DNA of 64,000 nt from JBGPLJ01 sp963826145 (GTDB taxonomy: Bacteria > Pseudomonadota > Gammaproteobacteria > Steroidobacterales > Steroidobacteraceae): positions 1,736,001 through 1,800,000 of the forward strand of contig CAWGVW010000001.1 in the NCBI GenBank assembly GCA_963826145.1. Reading direction: 5' to 3'. Shown here one piece after another: positions 50,183 through 59,805 of this stretch. The notes below the pieces were generated by a model. The model was not told the DNA's origin, did not search any database, and saw nothing but the letters and a program-made list of their open reading frames with translations. Made by a program: the position numbers and the translations under genes. Each line of letters begins with the position of its first letter. Position 1 is the stretch's first letter.

Positions 50183-52149
50183 CCGAGTCCCCGCAGAAGT
50201 CGCTGGATCGCGTGCGCTGGACGCTGGTGGCGCTCGGCGCCGGCCTGCTGCCGCACGTCCTGCACATGCCGCCGTGGATCACCACTGCCATCGCGGCTAC
50301 GGCGCTGTGGCGGCTCTTCATTGCCATTCGCCAGCGCCCGCTGCCCGGCCGGCTGCTGCGACTGCTCGGCGCGCTCCTCGCGCTCGCCGCGGTGCTCGCG
50401 ACGTATAGAACCGTTAACGGTCTCGAGGCGGGCAGCGCGCTCCTCGCATTGATGGCGGCGCTGAAACTCCTTGAGACGCGCATCCTGCGCGACTACGTGC
50501 TGGTCATTCTCATCGGTTGCTTTCTGCTCCTCGCCGCGATCCTTCGCGACTCGAATCTCGCGTTCGTACCCTACTATGCGTCGGCCACCTGGCTCGCTGT
50601 TGCCGCGCTTGCGGCCGTCACGCGCACCGGCGGCATTCTGCCGTGGCGGCGCGCGCTGGCACTGAGTGGACGGATGTTGCTGCATGCCGCGCCGCTCGCC
50701 GCACTCCTGTTCTTTCTCTTTCCACGCCTTCCCGGTCCGCTCTGGGCGCTGCCGAGTTCGTCGCGGGCGACAAGCGGACTCTCCGATGAGATGAGTCCGG
50801 GCGACATCTCGGAGCTCTCGCTCTCCGACGCGCCGGCGTTTCGTGTGCGATTTCACGGACCCGTTCCGCCGCCCGTGGAACGCTACTGGCGCGGACCGGT
50901 GCTGCACGACTTTGACGGCTACACCTGGAGGCGGGCGCGCGGCGCATTTCTCCCGGGATTTGCGCCCGAGTTCTCGGGCCCGCGCTACGAGTATCGCGTG
51001 ATGCTCGAACCGAACAACCGCAACTGGCTGTTTGCGCTCGATCAGCCCGCGGCCTGGCAGGCCGATCCCGACATCTTTCAGACATTCGACAATCAGCTGC
51101 AGTTATCGCGGCCCGTCACTCAACCCGAAAGCTACGAACTCGCTTCATACACCCGCCACACTACCGGTAGCAGTCTTCCGCTCAGTGTCCGACGTCGCGA
51201 TACGCAGCTGCCGCCCGGGCGCAATCCGCGTTCGATCGCCCTTGCGGTGCAATTGCGTGCGGCGAACGCGAGCGAGCGCGCATACGCGCAGGCGGTGCTC
51301 AACCTGTTCGCACAACAGGGCTTCACCTACACGCTGACGCCACCGAAGCTCGATCCCGATTCGATCGACGATTTTCTCTTCAACACGCGCCGCGGATTCT
51401 GCGGACACTACGCGTCCGCCTTCACGACGCTGATGCGCGCCGCCGGCATTCCCGCGCGCGTCGTCACCGGCTATCAGGGTGGCATCTACAATCGCGTCGG
51501 CGGCTACTGGTACATCGCGCAGTCCGATGCTCACGCCTGGAGCGAGATCTGGCTCGACGGCAGCGGCTGGCAGCGCCTGGATCCGACGGCGGTCGTTGCG
51601 CCCGAGCGGCTCGAAGGTCTGGCCGGCGATCTCGGCGAAACCGCGGCCGCGGAGGATCGCTGGCTCGGCGCCGCCGCCTGGCTTCGTGAGGTGCGCTTTG
51701 CCTGGGACGCCGCGAACACCTGGTGGCGTGACCGCGTGGTGGACTTCGGTCGGCTCGAGCAACGCGCTCTGCTCGAGCAGCTTGGAATTCCCGATCCCGA
51801 CTGGAAGACGCTCGGGCTGCTGCTGACGGGCGGATTCACCGTGTTCCTTGCCTGGATTACGCTTGCCATGCGCCGGGAGCTCCTGCCTCGCCGCAGTGAG
51901 CCGCTCACCGCCATCTACGATCGCTTCTGCCGCGCGGCGGCTCGCAGAGGCTTCACTCGCCGCCCGGACGAAGGCCCCATCGATTTCGCCTCGCGGCTGA
52001 AAGAGTCTCTACCGGGATCGGCTGCGTGCATCGACGCGTTTATCGAGCCATTCGTGCGCGCGCGCTATCTCGCTCCGGCGCAAAAGGCGGACCTCAACGC
52101 GCTCGCGCGGCTGGCGCAGGCATTCGACCGCAACCCGGGCACCACGTGA
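50179..52149 (+). CDS. TgpA-like membrane transglutaminase (DUF3488)
   Basis: A 656-residue protein with five or six N-terminal membrane helices, a periplasmic transglutaminase domain, one more helix near 548-563 and a C-terminal DUF4129-like tail. The catalytic Cys is in RRGFCGHYASAF near 406, His in SDAHAWSEIWL near 449 and Asp in RLDPTAV near 464. The Pseudomonas homologue TgpA is essential in that species; its substrate is unknown. It overlaps both neighbours by four bases and shares the MoxR-DUF58 operon. Confidence 0.92.
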   Translation: MTESPQKSLDRVRWTLVALGAGLLPHVLHMPPWITTAIAATALWRLFIAIRQRPLPGRLLRLLGALLALAAVLATYRTVNGLEAGSALLALMAALKLLETRILRDYVLVILIGCFLLLAAILRDSNLAFVPYYASATWLAVAALAAVTRTGGILPWRRALALSGRMLLHAAPLAALLFFLFPRLPGPLWALPSSSRATSGLSDEMSPGDISELSLSDAPAFRVRFHGPVPPPVERYWRGPVLHDFDGYTWRRARGAFLPGFAPEFSGPRYEYRVMLEPNNRNWLFALDQPAAWQADPDIFQTFDNQLQLSRPVTQPESYELASYTRHTTGSSLPLSVRRRDTQLPPGRNPRSIALAVQLRAANASERAYAQAVLNLFAQQGFTYTLTPPKLDPDSIDDFLFNTRRGFCGHYASAFTTLMRAAGIPARVVTGYQGGIYNRVGGYWYIAQSDAHAWSEIWLDGSGWQRLDPTAVVAPERLEGLAGDLGETAAAEDRWLGAAAWLREVRFAWDAANTWWRDRVVDFGRLEQRALLEQLGIPDPDWKTLGLLLTGGFTVFLAWITLAMRRELLPRRSEPLTAIYDRFCRAAARRGFTRRPDEGPIDFASRLKESLPGSAACIDAFIEPFVRARYLAPAQKADLNALARLAQAFDRNPGTT

Positions 52150-52985
52150 CAGCGCTCGTCGCGGTGCTAGCTGTACTCGCCGGCGTACTCGGCGTCCAGC
52201 TCGGCCTGCCCTGGTGGCGGGCACGCAAGCGCGCGCGCCTGCGTCAGTACGGCTTCAGGGCGACCTGGCGCCCGGTGCTCGAGATGCACGCGCCGCTCTA
52301 CTTCCGCGTCCCGCCGCCGCTCAGGCCCCGCCTCGAGTCGCTGATCGCAGTCTTCGTCGCCGAGAAGTCCTTCGTCGGCTGTGCGGGCGCGGAAGTGACC
52401 CTGACGATGAAGCTCGCGATTGCGACGCAGGCCTGCCTCCTGATCCTGAACCGTGAGGACGATGTCTACGACGGCCTGGAGACCATACTCATCTATCCAG
52501 CGGCATTCCTGGTTCCGGAGCGCGACGTCGACGAGGCCGGCGTCGTCACGGAGGAACATCGGGAACTTGTCGGCCAGGCTTCGAGCACCGGCCGCATCAT
52601 TCTTTCCTGGGCAGACGTCGCGCAGACCGGCAGTGTCCAGGTCGAGTCCGCAAACGTGGTACTGCACGAGTTCGCTCATTACCTCGACTTCGAAGACGGC
52701 GCCGGCAACGGCGCCCCGCTCCTCGCCGCGAAGCGCGACTATCAGCGCTGGTCGGAGGTCATGCGATCGGCGTACTCGCGCATGTGGCACCGGGTGCGCG
52801 GCGGACGCGGCACGGTGATCGACGAATACGCGCTCGAGGACGAGGCGGAATTCTTCGCCGTGGCGACCGAAACCTTCTTCGAGCAATCCGCCGCCCTCAA
52901 GACCGAGGATCCGGCGCTTTACGCGGAGCTCGCGCGCTTCTATCAACTCGACCCCGCCGACTGGTCAGGCGCCGGCGGTTCCTGA
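52146..52985 (+). CDS. MtfA-like zinc peptidase
   Basis: A 279-residue protein with an N-terminal membrane helix and an MtfA domain: VVLHEFAHYLDFEDG carries HExxH near 175-179, and EDEAEFFAVATETFFEQ supplies the downstream acidic ligand region. E. coli MtfA binds the glucose repressor Mlc and is a metal-dependent peptidase. The helix here (VTALVAVLAVLAGVLGVQ) suggests membrane attachment. The start is GTG overlapping the preceding stop by four bases. Its end overlaps the convergent MFS gene by 21 bases. Confidence 0.88.
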   Translation: MTALVAVLAVLAGVLGVQLGLPWWRARKRARLRQYGFRATWRPVLEMHAPLYFRVPPPLRPRLESLIAVFVAEKSFVGCAGAEVTLTMKLAIATQACLLILNREDDVYDGLETILIYPAAFLVPERDVDEAGVVTEEHRELVGQASSTGRIILSWADVAQTGSVQVESANVVLHEFAHYLDFEDGAGNGAPLLAAKRDYQRWSEVMRSAYSRMWHRVRGGRGTVIDEYALEDEAEFFAVATETFFEQSAALKTEDPALYAELARFYQLDPADWSGAGGS

Positions 52986-54254
52986 CTTCACGCGCAGAAG
53001 CAGTACACCGCCGATCGCGAAGAGGACCGAGATCGACATGATGCCGATGCGGGAGTCATGCGTCGCGTAGGCGACGACGCCCGTGAGCGTCGGCCCGAGC
53101 ACCGCGGCGAATTTGCCCATCATGTTGTAGAAGCCGAAGAACTCGCCCGACTTTCCCTCGGGCACGAGACGTCCGTAGAGCGAGCGCGAGAGCGACTGGA
53201 TGCCGCCCTGCACGAGGCCTACAACAATAGCGAGCACCAGGAAATCGCGTTCGCTGCCGACGAAGTACGCGCCGAAGGTAAGGCAGACATACACAGCGAT
53301 CGCGATGAGGATGCCGGTTCTTGCGCCGAACTTTCCGCCAAGCCATCCGAACGCAAGCGCCGCCGGAAAGGCGACGAACTGCGTGATGAGGAGCGCCATC
53401 AGCAGGCTCTTCGGTTCGAGGCCGAGCGAGAGGCCGTAGTCGATCGCCATCTTGATGACGGTATTCACGCCATCGATGTAGAACCAGTACGCAACGAGAA
53501 ACACGGTGAGGTCGCGGTACTTGCGGATGGCACTCAAGGTGGCGAGGAGTTCGCGCCAGCCTTCGAGCGCCGCCTTCAGGCCATGCCGCGGGTGCGCGGG
53601 CTTCTGTTCCTTGACGAAGAAGAGCGCCGGAATCGTGAAGACGAGCCACCAGACGCCGACCGTCACGAACGACATGTGCACCGCCGCGGCGCCATCGGCC
53701 AGGCCGAACGACTGCGGTGACTTGTACATGAAGAGGTTCGCGGTGAAGAGCAGTCCACCGCCGAGATAGCCGAGCGCGTAGCCGTAGCCCGACACGAGGT
53801 CGAATTCCTTCTCCTCGGACACATCGACGATCAGCGAATCGTAGAACTGATTGCCGCCCCAGAAGCCGATCGAAGCGATGACATAGCAGGCGACCGCCAG
53901 CTGCCACTCGCCGCGACCGACCAGATACATTGCGGATGTCATCGCCGCGCCGAGCACCGTGAAGAGCGCGAGGAGACGCACGCGCGCGCCACCCTTGTCC
54001 GCTATCGCACCGACGAGCGGCGCAACGAGCGCAACGATGAAGCTGCCGATGCCATTGGCAAGACCGAGACGGAAAGTGCTCTCGGTCACATCGGTGCCCG
54101 CGCTCCAGTAGAGCTTGAAGAAAGTCGGAAAGAATCCGGCCATGACGGTTGTCGCGAATGCCGAGTTGGCCCAATCGCAGAACCCCCAGGCGACGACTGG
54201 CCGCCGCCAGAGGACTGAGCGCTTGTCTTGCGCGTGGCCCGACGCTGCCGTCAT
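52965..54254 (-). CDS. MFS transporter, UMF1/Atg22-like
   Basis: A 429-residue membrane protein with about 12 helices. The opening RRPVVAWGFCDWANSAFATT is typical of the UMF1 family, related to the yeast vacuolar effluxer Atg22, where it exports amino acids. RSLYGRLVPEGKSGEFFGFY is a conserved family loop. The substrate here is unknown. The start (MTAASGHAQ) overlaps the prfC stop by four bases, so it is probably co-transcribed with prfC. Confidence 0.87.
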   Translation of the reverse strand: MTAASGHAQDKRSVLWRRPVVAWGFCDWANSAFATTVMAGFFPTFFKLYWSAGTDVTESTFRLGLANGIGSFIVALVAPLVGAIADKGGARVRLLALFTVLGAAMTSAMYLVGRGEWQLAVACYVIASIGFWGGNQFYDSLIVDVSEEKEFDLVSGYGYALGYLGGGLLFTANLFMYKSPQSFGLADGAAAVHMSFVTVGVWWLVFTIPALFFVKEQKPAHPRHGLKAALEGWRELLATLSAIRKYRDLTVFLVAYWFYIDGVNTVIKMAIDYGLSLGLEPKSLLMALLITQFVAFPAALAFGWLGGKFGARTGILIAIAVYVCLTFGAYFVGSERDFLVLAIVVGLVQGGIQSLSRSLYGRLVPEGKSGEFFGFYNMMGKFAAVLGPTLTGVVAYATHDSRIGIMSISVLFAIGGVLLLRVKSGTAGA

Positions 54255-55846
54255 GCGGCGCGCGCGAGGTGATCGCGGGTTTCGCGAAAGTCGATCTCCG
54301 GCCAGCGCTCGCGCGTCAGCTGCAGATTGACGCGCGACGGCGCGAGGTAGACGAGCGCACCGCTGTGATCGATCGCGAGATGCTCGTACGCCTTGGTCCT
54401 GAATTCCCCGAGACGCTTCTCGTCCTCGCAGGCGATCCAGCGGGCGGTGAAGACGTTGATGTCGTCGAACACGCAATGCACGTTGTATTCGTCCTGCAGG
54501 CGAAACGCGACCACCTCGAACTGCAGCTGCCCGATCGCACCGAGGATGAGGTCATTGTTGCGCATCGGACGAAAAAGCTGGGTCGCGCCCTCCTCGCACA
54601 ACTGGTCGAGCCCCTTGCCGAGCGCCTTCATGCGCAGCGGATCCTTGAGTACGGCGCGTCGAAAAAGCTCCGGCGCGAAATTCGGCACGCCGGTGAAGGT
54701 GAGATGCTCGCCTTCCGTGAACGTGTCGCCGATGTTGATCGTGCCGTGGTTATGCAGGCCGATGATGTCGCCCGCATACGCGCTGTCTGCCTGCTGGCGC
54801 TCGGCGGCCATGAACGTCAGCGCGTCCGAGATCCGCGTCTCCTTGTCCTCGCGCACGTGAAAGAGGCGCATGCCGCGCTGATAGCGGCCGGAGCAGAGCC
54901 GCATGAAGGCAATACGGTCGCGATGGCCCGGATCCATGTTCGCCTGGATCTTGAAGACGAAGCCGCTCAATTTCTCCTCGAGCGGCTCGACGGACCGCTC
55001 GGTCGCCGCGCGCGGGAGCGGGCCCGGCGCATGCTCGACAAACGCAGTCAGTAGTTCGTCGACGCCGAAGTTGTTGATCGCCGAACCGAAGAACACCGGC
55101 GTCTGGTGGCCGGCGAGATAATCCTGGCGATCAAACGTGGCGGTGGCGCCCTGCACGAGCTCGATTTCAGCGCGCAGCGCGTCCGCGCGGTCGCCGAGCA
55201 GGTCGTGGGCCGCGGCGGACTCGAGACCATCGATGACGCGATGTTCGCCCGCCCGCCCCTTCTCGCCCGCCACGTACACGTAGATGCGGTCCTCGATGAG
55301 ATGGTAGATGCCCTTGAGGTCGCGCCCCATGCCGATCGGCCAGGTGACCGGAGCGCAGCGGATCTTGAGCACGTGCTCGATTTCATCGAGGAGTTCGATC
55401 GGCTCGCGGCCGTCGCGGTCGAGCTTGTTGATGAAGGTCATGATCGGCGTGTCGCGCAGGCGGCACACTTCCATGAGCTTGATCGTGCGCTCCTCCACGC
55501 CCTTCGCGCAGTCGATGACCATGAGCGCCGAGTCCACCGCCGTCAGCGTGCGATAGGTATCCTCGGAAAAGTCCTCGTGGCCCGGCGTATCGAGGAGATT
55601 GACCATGCGGCCCTTGTACGGGAACTGCATCACCGAGGACGTGACCGAAATGCCGCGCTGCTGCTCGAGGCGCATCCAGTCCGAGGTCGCATGCCGGGTT
55701 GCCTTGCGGCCCTTCACCGTACCCGCCATCTGGATCGCGCCGCCAAAGAGCAGCAGCTTTTCAGTGAGCGTGGTCTTGCCGGCGTCCGGATGCGAAATGA
55801 TCGCGAACGTGCGGCGGCGGGAGATTTCTTCCGGATGGGTCGTCAT
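54251..55846 (-). CDS. prfC: Peptide chain release factor 3
   Basis: A 531-residue translational GTPase that recycles RF1 and RF2 after termination. G1 is SHPDAGKTTLTEKLL near 18-32, G3 LDTPGHEDFSEDTY near 86-99, G4 NKLDRDGREP near 142-151. The C-terminal domain NDLILGAIGQLQFEV is typical. Length matches E. coli RF3 (529). rimI lies 47 bp downstream in chromosome order but is separately started. Confidence 0.96.
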   Translation of the reverse strand: MTTHPEEISRRRTFAIISHPDAGKTTLTEKLLLFGGAIQMAGTVKGRKATRHATSDWMRLEQQRGISVTSSVMQFPYKGRMVNLLDTPGHEDFSEDTYRTLTAVDSALMVIDCAKGVEERTIKLMEVCRLRDTPIMTFINKLDRDGREPIELLDEIEHVLKIRCAPVTWPIGMGRDLKGIYHLIEDRIYVYVAGEKGRAGEHRVIDGLESAAAHDLLGDRADALRAEIELVQGATATFDRQDYLAGHQTPVFFGSAINNFGVDELLTAFVEHAPGPLPRAATERSVEPLEEKLSGFVFKIQANMDPGHRDRIAFMRLCSGRYQRGMRLFHVREDKETRISDALTFMAAERQQADSAYAGDIIGLHNHGTINIGDTFTEGEHLTFTGVPNFAPELFRRAVLKDPLRMKALGKGLDQLCEEGATQLFRPMRNNDLILGAIGQLQFEVVAFRLQDEYNVHCVFDDINVFTARWIACEDEKRLGEFRTKAYEHLAIDHSGALVYLAPSRVNLQLTRERWPEIDFRETRDHLARAA

Positions 55847-55893
55847 GGCGGCGCGGATTCTAGCAGCGCCCGCGGACTCGGTTCGAGGCGCGC

Positions 55894-56376
55894 TCAGCCG
55901 GTCCCGAGATCGAGCTTAAGCACCACGGCATCCTCGCGCCCCGCGGTCGCCTGATAGTAGCCGCGGCGAATCCCGACCTGCTCGAATCCCATGGACTGGT
56001 AGAGGCGAATGGCGGTGGTGTTCGACGGGCGGACCTCAAGAAACGCCTCGCGTACGCCGAACCCGCGCGCGCGATCCAGCAGGTGTTCCATCATGTGGCG
56101 TCCAAGGCCGCGGCAGCGGCACTCGTCGGCGATGCAGACATTGAGGATGTGCGCTTCGCCTGCGCCGGTCGAGAGCACGCCGTAGCCCACGATTTTCGAT
56201 TCAATTTCCATGACCCGGCAGACATATCCAACGCGCACGCAATCGCGGAATATTCCTTCCGTCCACGGAAAGAGGTAGGAGCTCTTTTCGAGCTCGGCGA
56301 CTGCCACGAGGTCCGCATCGTGCATCGGGCGTATGCGTACCGCAGGCAATTGCATGTCACGTCGGACTGCAACCAT
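55894..56376 (-). CDS. rimI: Ribosomal protein S18 alanine N-acetyltransferase
   Basis: A 160-residue GNAT enzyme. VRIRPMHDADLVAVAELEKS begins the fold; the acetyl-CoA loop CRCRGLGRHMM (R/QxxGxG/A) is near 99-109, and FLEVRPSNTTAIRLYQSMGF near 124-143 is the RimI signature. It acetylates the N-terminus of S18 and possibly other proteins. The start is uncertain between the ATGs at 56376 and 56352. It follows the uracil-DNA glycosylase gene with a short gap. Confidence 0.92.
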   Translation of the reverse strand: MVAVRRDMQLPAVRIRPMHDADLVAVAELEKSSYLFPWTEGIFRDCVRVGYVCRVMEIESKIVGYGVLSTGAGEAHILNVCIADECRCRGLGRHMMEHLLDRARGFGVREAFLEVRPSNTTAIRLYQSMGFEQVGIRRGYYQATAGREDAVVLKLDLGTG

Positions 56377-56395
56377 GGTGCTGCCATCCACCGCC

Positions 56396-57115
56396 TCAGG
56401 CGGCGCCCCCTTCGAGCACACCCCTCGCGAACTTGAGATCGACCCAGGCCTTGCGCTTCTCACCCGGAGAGCGCAGCAGGTACGCCGGATGATAGGTCAC
56501 GACGAGCGGCGTCGAGAGCGGACCGTAACGATGGACGAGGCCACGCAGGCGCGCCAACGGCACGTCGGTATCGAGGAGCTTCTGCGCGGCGATGCGGCCA
56601 ACGACCAGTATGAGTTTCGGTGCGAGCAGTGCGATCTGCCGATGCAGGTATGGCGTGCAGCACGCCGCTTCCTCCGGCTTCGGGTCGCGATTGCCGGGCG
56701 GGCGGCACTTCAGGATATTCGCGATATAGACCTGCTCGCGCGGCAGCCCGATGGCCCGCAGCATGGAATTGAGGAGCTGCCCGGCACGGCCGACGAAGGG
56801 TTCGCCCTGACGGTCCTCATCCGCACCCGGCGCCTCGCCGATGATGAGCCAGTCGGCGGATCGGTTGCCGACACCGAAAACCGTCTGGGTGCGCGATCGG
56901 TGCAGCTCGCATGCTGTGCAGGCGGCCACGCGAATGCGCAGCGCCTCCCAGTCGAGTGTCTCAACGCTGCCGCCAGGCGTCGGTGCCGCGATCGCCGAAG
57001 CTGCGACCGGCGGTGGCGGTTCGCGCACAGCCGCCGCTGCGGGATCACGGGCCGGCTTCAGCTCGAAGGCTTCGATGCCTAGCGCGTCGAGATAGGCGAG
57101 CTTGCGCGACTTCAT
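56396..57115 (-). CDS. Type 4 (iron-sulfur) uracil-DNA glycosylase
   Basis: A 239-residue glycosylase that removes uracil from DNA. Cluster ligands appear as CTACELH near 66-72 and CRPPGNRDPKPEEAACC near 138-154; the active-site GEAPGADEDRQGEPFVGRAG and the C-terminal VTYHPAYLLR are diagnostic. The N-terminal 55 residues are Ala/Pro-rich and probably flexible, as in phage-like polymerase-associated versions. The ATG at 57115 overlaps the pssA stop by four bases; the frame is open far upstream but not conserved. Confidence 0.92.
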   Translation of the reverse strand: MKSRKLAYLDALGIEAFELKPARDPAAAAVREPPPPVAASAIAAPTPGGSVETLDWEALRIRVAACTACELHRSRTQTVFGVGNRSADWLIIGEAPGADEDRQGEPFVGRAGQLLNSMLRAIGLPREQVYIANILKCRPPGNRDPKPEEAACCTPYLHRQIALLAPKLILVVGRIAAQKLLDTDVPLARLRGLVHRYGPLSTPLVVTYHPAYLLRSPGEKRKAWVDLKFARGVLEGGAA

Positions 57116-57909
57116 GTTGGGCCTGCGGGATTGCGCGTCGACCGACGCCGGGCTTTGCGCCAGAGCCAGGTAGCAGGGCCCGACATGGAGTACACCCCGA
57201 ACATTGTGAACAGGACAATCGGCGGATCGAGTGGAATGATCACGAATGGCACAATGACCAGGATGAGGTAAAGGAAACGCACGGGACTGCGCCAGTCGAT
57301 CTGCTTGAAGCTCCAGTAGGAAAACCGGCTGACCATGAGCGCCCCCGCGACCGCTGTCACGGCAAAGGCGGTGGCGAGTCCGAACACCGCGTGCAATTCG
57401 TTCTCGTAGGCGAACCAGATGAAGGAAGCGACGAGCGCGGCAGCCGACGGGCTCGGCAGGCCTTCGAAGTAGCGCTTGTCCTGCGTCGATGAGCGGGCAT
57501 TGAAGCGCGCGAGACGCAGCGCCGCGGCAGCGGCGAAGAAAAAGGTTGCGAGCCAGCCGAGGCGGCTCCACAGGACGCCGTGCCGCCCTGTCTCGTTCAC
57601 CGCCTCAATGATGCGGGCGACACCCCATTGATAGGCGACGATCGCAGGCGCGAGCCCGAAGGACACCATGTCGGACAGGCTGTCGTATTCCTTTCCGAAG
57701 GCACTCTCGGTGTGGGTCATCCGGGCCACCCGGCCGTCGAGCCCGTCGAAGAGCATGGCGACGAAGATCGCCACCGCCGCGCGCTCGAAATGGCCATCGA
57801 TCGCCGCCACCACGGCATAGAAACCCGCGAACAGCGCCGCAGTCGTCAGGACGTTCGGCAGCAGGTAGATTCCCCGCCGTAGCGCCAGGCGTTTGCTCGG
57901 CTCTTCCAT
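57112..57909 (-). CDS. pssA: Phosphatidylserine synthase (CDP-alcohol type)
   Basis: A 265-residue integral membrane enzyme that makes phosphatidylserine from CDP-diacylglycerol and serine. The CDP-alcohol motif is complete: LDGRVARMTHTESAFGKEYD followed by SLSD (DG-x2-AR-x8-G-x3-D-x3-D) near 58-81. About seven membrane helices. It is of the membrane (type II) kind, unlike E. coli PssA. It leads the pssA-udg-rimI group and is divergent from proS. Confidence 0.92.
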   Translation of the reverse strand: MEEPSKRLALRRGIYLLPNVLTTAALFAGFYAVVAAIDGHFERAAVAIFVAMLFDGLDGRVARMTHTESAFGKEYDSLSDMVSFGLAPAIVAYQWGVARIIEAVNETGRHGVLWSRLGWLATFFFAAAAALRLARFNARSSTQDKRYFEGLPSPSAAALVASFIWFAYENELHAVFGLATAFAVTAVAGALMVSRFSYWSFKQIDWRSPVRFLYLILVIVPFVIIPLDPPIVLFTMFGVYSMSGPATWLWRKARRRSTRNPAGPT

Positions 57910-57960
57910 CGTCGATCGGGTCCTTCAGGGCCGGGGGCCAGGGCCGGCGCCGCATGATAG

Positions 57961-57973
57961 GGGGGTATCCCCC
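57961..57973. repeat. GGGGG-TAT-CCCCC hairpin between pssA and proS
   Basis: A five-base-pair G/C stem with a three-base loop in the 177-bp divergent gap. It would lie in the pssA leader or between promoters. No known riboswitch fold is recognised. Confidence 0.4.
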
Positions 57974-58046
57974 GGACCAACAACATCAACAACACGACCG
58001 AGGGCGGAACCGCTCACTCCCCCGCCGATCGGGGCGGCATTTCCAA

Positions 58047-58052
58047 TAGAAT
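58047..58052 (+). promoter_or_regulatory. Candidate -10 element for proS
   Basis: TAGAAT, 34 bases before the proS ATG, in the gap shared with pssA. No clear -35 is visible. Confidence 0.35.
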
Positions 58053-58086
58053 AGCGGCCTTAGCGATCATTCCTACTCCCGAGAAC

Positions 58087-59799
58087 ATGCGCCTAAGCGA
58101 ACTCCCGATACCGACCCTGAAGGAAGTGCCGGCCGACGCAGAGGTCGTGAGCCACCAGCTGATGCTGCGCGCGGGCCTCATCCGCAGGCTTGCGAGCGGG
58201 ATGTACAGCTGGCTGCCGATCGGCCTGCGGACGCTCCGCAAGGTCGAGCGCATCGTGCGCGAGGAGATGGACCGTGCCGGCGCACTCGAGGTTTTGATGC
58301 CCGTCGTGCAGCCGGCGGAGCTCTGGCAGGAGTCGCGCCGCTGGCAGGAGTACGGCCCGGAGCTCCTGCGCTTCGAGGACCGGCACGACCGCTCGTTCTG
58401 CCTGGGACCCACTCACGAGGAAGTGATCACCGACATCGCTCGCCGGGAGCTCAAGAGCTACAAGCAGCTGCCGGTGAACTTCTACCAGATCCAGGTGAAG
58501 TTCCGCGACGAGATCCGGCCGCGCTTCGGCGTGATGCGCGCGCGCGAATTCATCATGAAGGACGCCTATTCGTTTCATCTCGACGAGGCTTCGCTCATCG
58601 AGGGTTATCAGAAGATGTACGAGGCGTACACGCGCATCTTTTCGCGCATGGACCTCAATTTCCGGGCCGTGTTCGCCGACACGGGCAGCATCGGCGGCAA
58701 CGCGTCGCAGGAATTTCACGTGCTCGCCGAGTCCGGCGAGGACGCCATCGCATTTTCGGATAGCGATGACTACGCAGCGAATCGCGAACTCGCGCCCGCA
58801 CCGGTGCCCGCGGCCCTCCGCCCCGCGCCGAGCGCAAGTGTCGAAAAGGTTGAAACGCCGCGCGTACGCACGATCGCCGACGTCGCCGCGTTCCTGCGCA
58901 CGACACCGGACCGCGTCGTGAAGACCCTCATGGTCGAGGGGAGTGACGGCGAACTCGTCGCGCTCATCGTGCGCGGCGATCACGAGCTGAACGCGATCAA
59001 GGCGCAGAAACTGGCGGGTGTCGAATCGCCTTTGCGGATGGCAAGCGCGGCGCGCGTGCTCGAGGCGACCGGCTGCGAACCGGGATCGCTGGGACCCATC
59101 GGACTTCATTGCCGCATCTACGCCGACCACAGCGCACTCGCGCTCGCCGACTTCGTCTGCGGCGCGAACGAACGCGACATGCATCTGACAGGAGTCAACT
59201 GGGGCCGCGATCTCGAGACGCCGGCGGCGGCGGACATCCGCAATGTCGTGCCCGGCGATGCGAGCCCCACGGGCAAGGGCAAGCTCAACATCGCGCGCGG
59301 CATCGAGGTCGGACACATCTTCCAGCTTGGTCGCAAGTACAGCGAGGCGATGAAGGCGACGGTGCTCGACAGTGAGGGGCGCGACGCCGTGATGCTCATG
59401 GGCTGCTACGGCATCGGCATCACGCGGGTCGTCGCCGCGGCGATCGAACAGAATCACGATGCACGCGGCATCATCTGGCCGGAGCCCATCGCGCCGTTTC
59501 ACGTGGTCCTGGTCGCGATCAACTACGCCAAGTCGGATCGGGTGCGCGCGGCGAGCGACCGGCTTTACCAGGAACTCACCGATGCGGGCATCGAAACGCT
59601 CTTCGACGACCGCGACGCCCGGCCCGGTGTGAAGTTCGCAGATGCAGAACTCATCGGCGTGCCCCACCGGCTGGTCGTGAGCGAGCGCGGGCTCGAGAGC
59701 GGCAAGCTCGAGTACCGCGAGCGGCGCGCCGTCGACAACGAAGAGTGTCCGCAAGGCGAAATCGTCGCCTTCCTGCGGTCACGGATGCGCCCGGCCTAG
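58087..59799 (+). CDS. proS: Prolyl-tRNA synthetase (bacterial type)
   Basis: A 570-residue class II synthetase with an editing insertion. Motif 1 and 2 regions are VSHQLMLRAGLIRRLASGMY and PTHEEVITDIARRELKSYKQ; the INS editing domain spans about 225-390 (TPDRVVKTLMVEGSDGE within it); motif 3 is GCYGIGITRVVAAA near 439-452; then the anticodon-binding domain (HVVLVAINYAKSD onward). It charges tRNA-Pro, relevant to the 18-proline run at 33126-34157. A lytic transglycosylase follows after six bases. Confidence 0.97.
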   Translation: MRLSELPIPTLKEVPADAEVVSHQLMLRAGLIRRLASGMYSWLPIGLRTLRKVERIVREEMDRAGALEVLMPVVQPAELWQESRRWQEYGPELLRFEDRHDRSFCLGPTHEEVITDIARRELKSYKQLPVNFYQIQVKFRDEIRPRFGVMRAREFIMKDAYSFHLDEASLIEGYQKMYEAYTRIFSRMDLNFRAVFADTGSIGGNASQEFHVLAESGEDAIAFSDSDDYAANRELAPAPVPAALRPAPSASVEKVETPRVRTIADVAAFLRTTPDRVVKTLMVEGSDGELVALIVRGDHELNAIKAQKLAGVESPLRMASAARVLEATGCEPGSLGPIGLHCRIYADHSALALADFVCGANERDMHLTGVNWGRDLETPAAADIRNVVPGDASPTGKGKLNIARGIEVGHIFQLGRKYSEAMKATVLDSEGRDAVMLMGCYGIGITRVVAAAIEQNHDARGIIWPEPIAPFHVVLVAINYAKSDRVRAASDRLYQELTDAGIETLFDDRDARPGVKFADAELIGVPHRLVVSERGLESGKLEYRERRAVDNEECPQGEIVAFLRSRMRPA

Positions 59800-59805
59800 C
59801 GCACG

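Noticed and set aside
58093..59754. Long minus-strand open frame of 553 codons
   Set aside because: It is the antisense shadow of proS, with no recognisable domain and Arg/His-rich composition.
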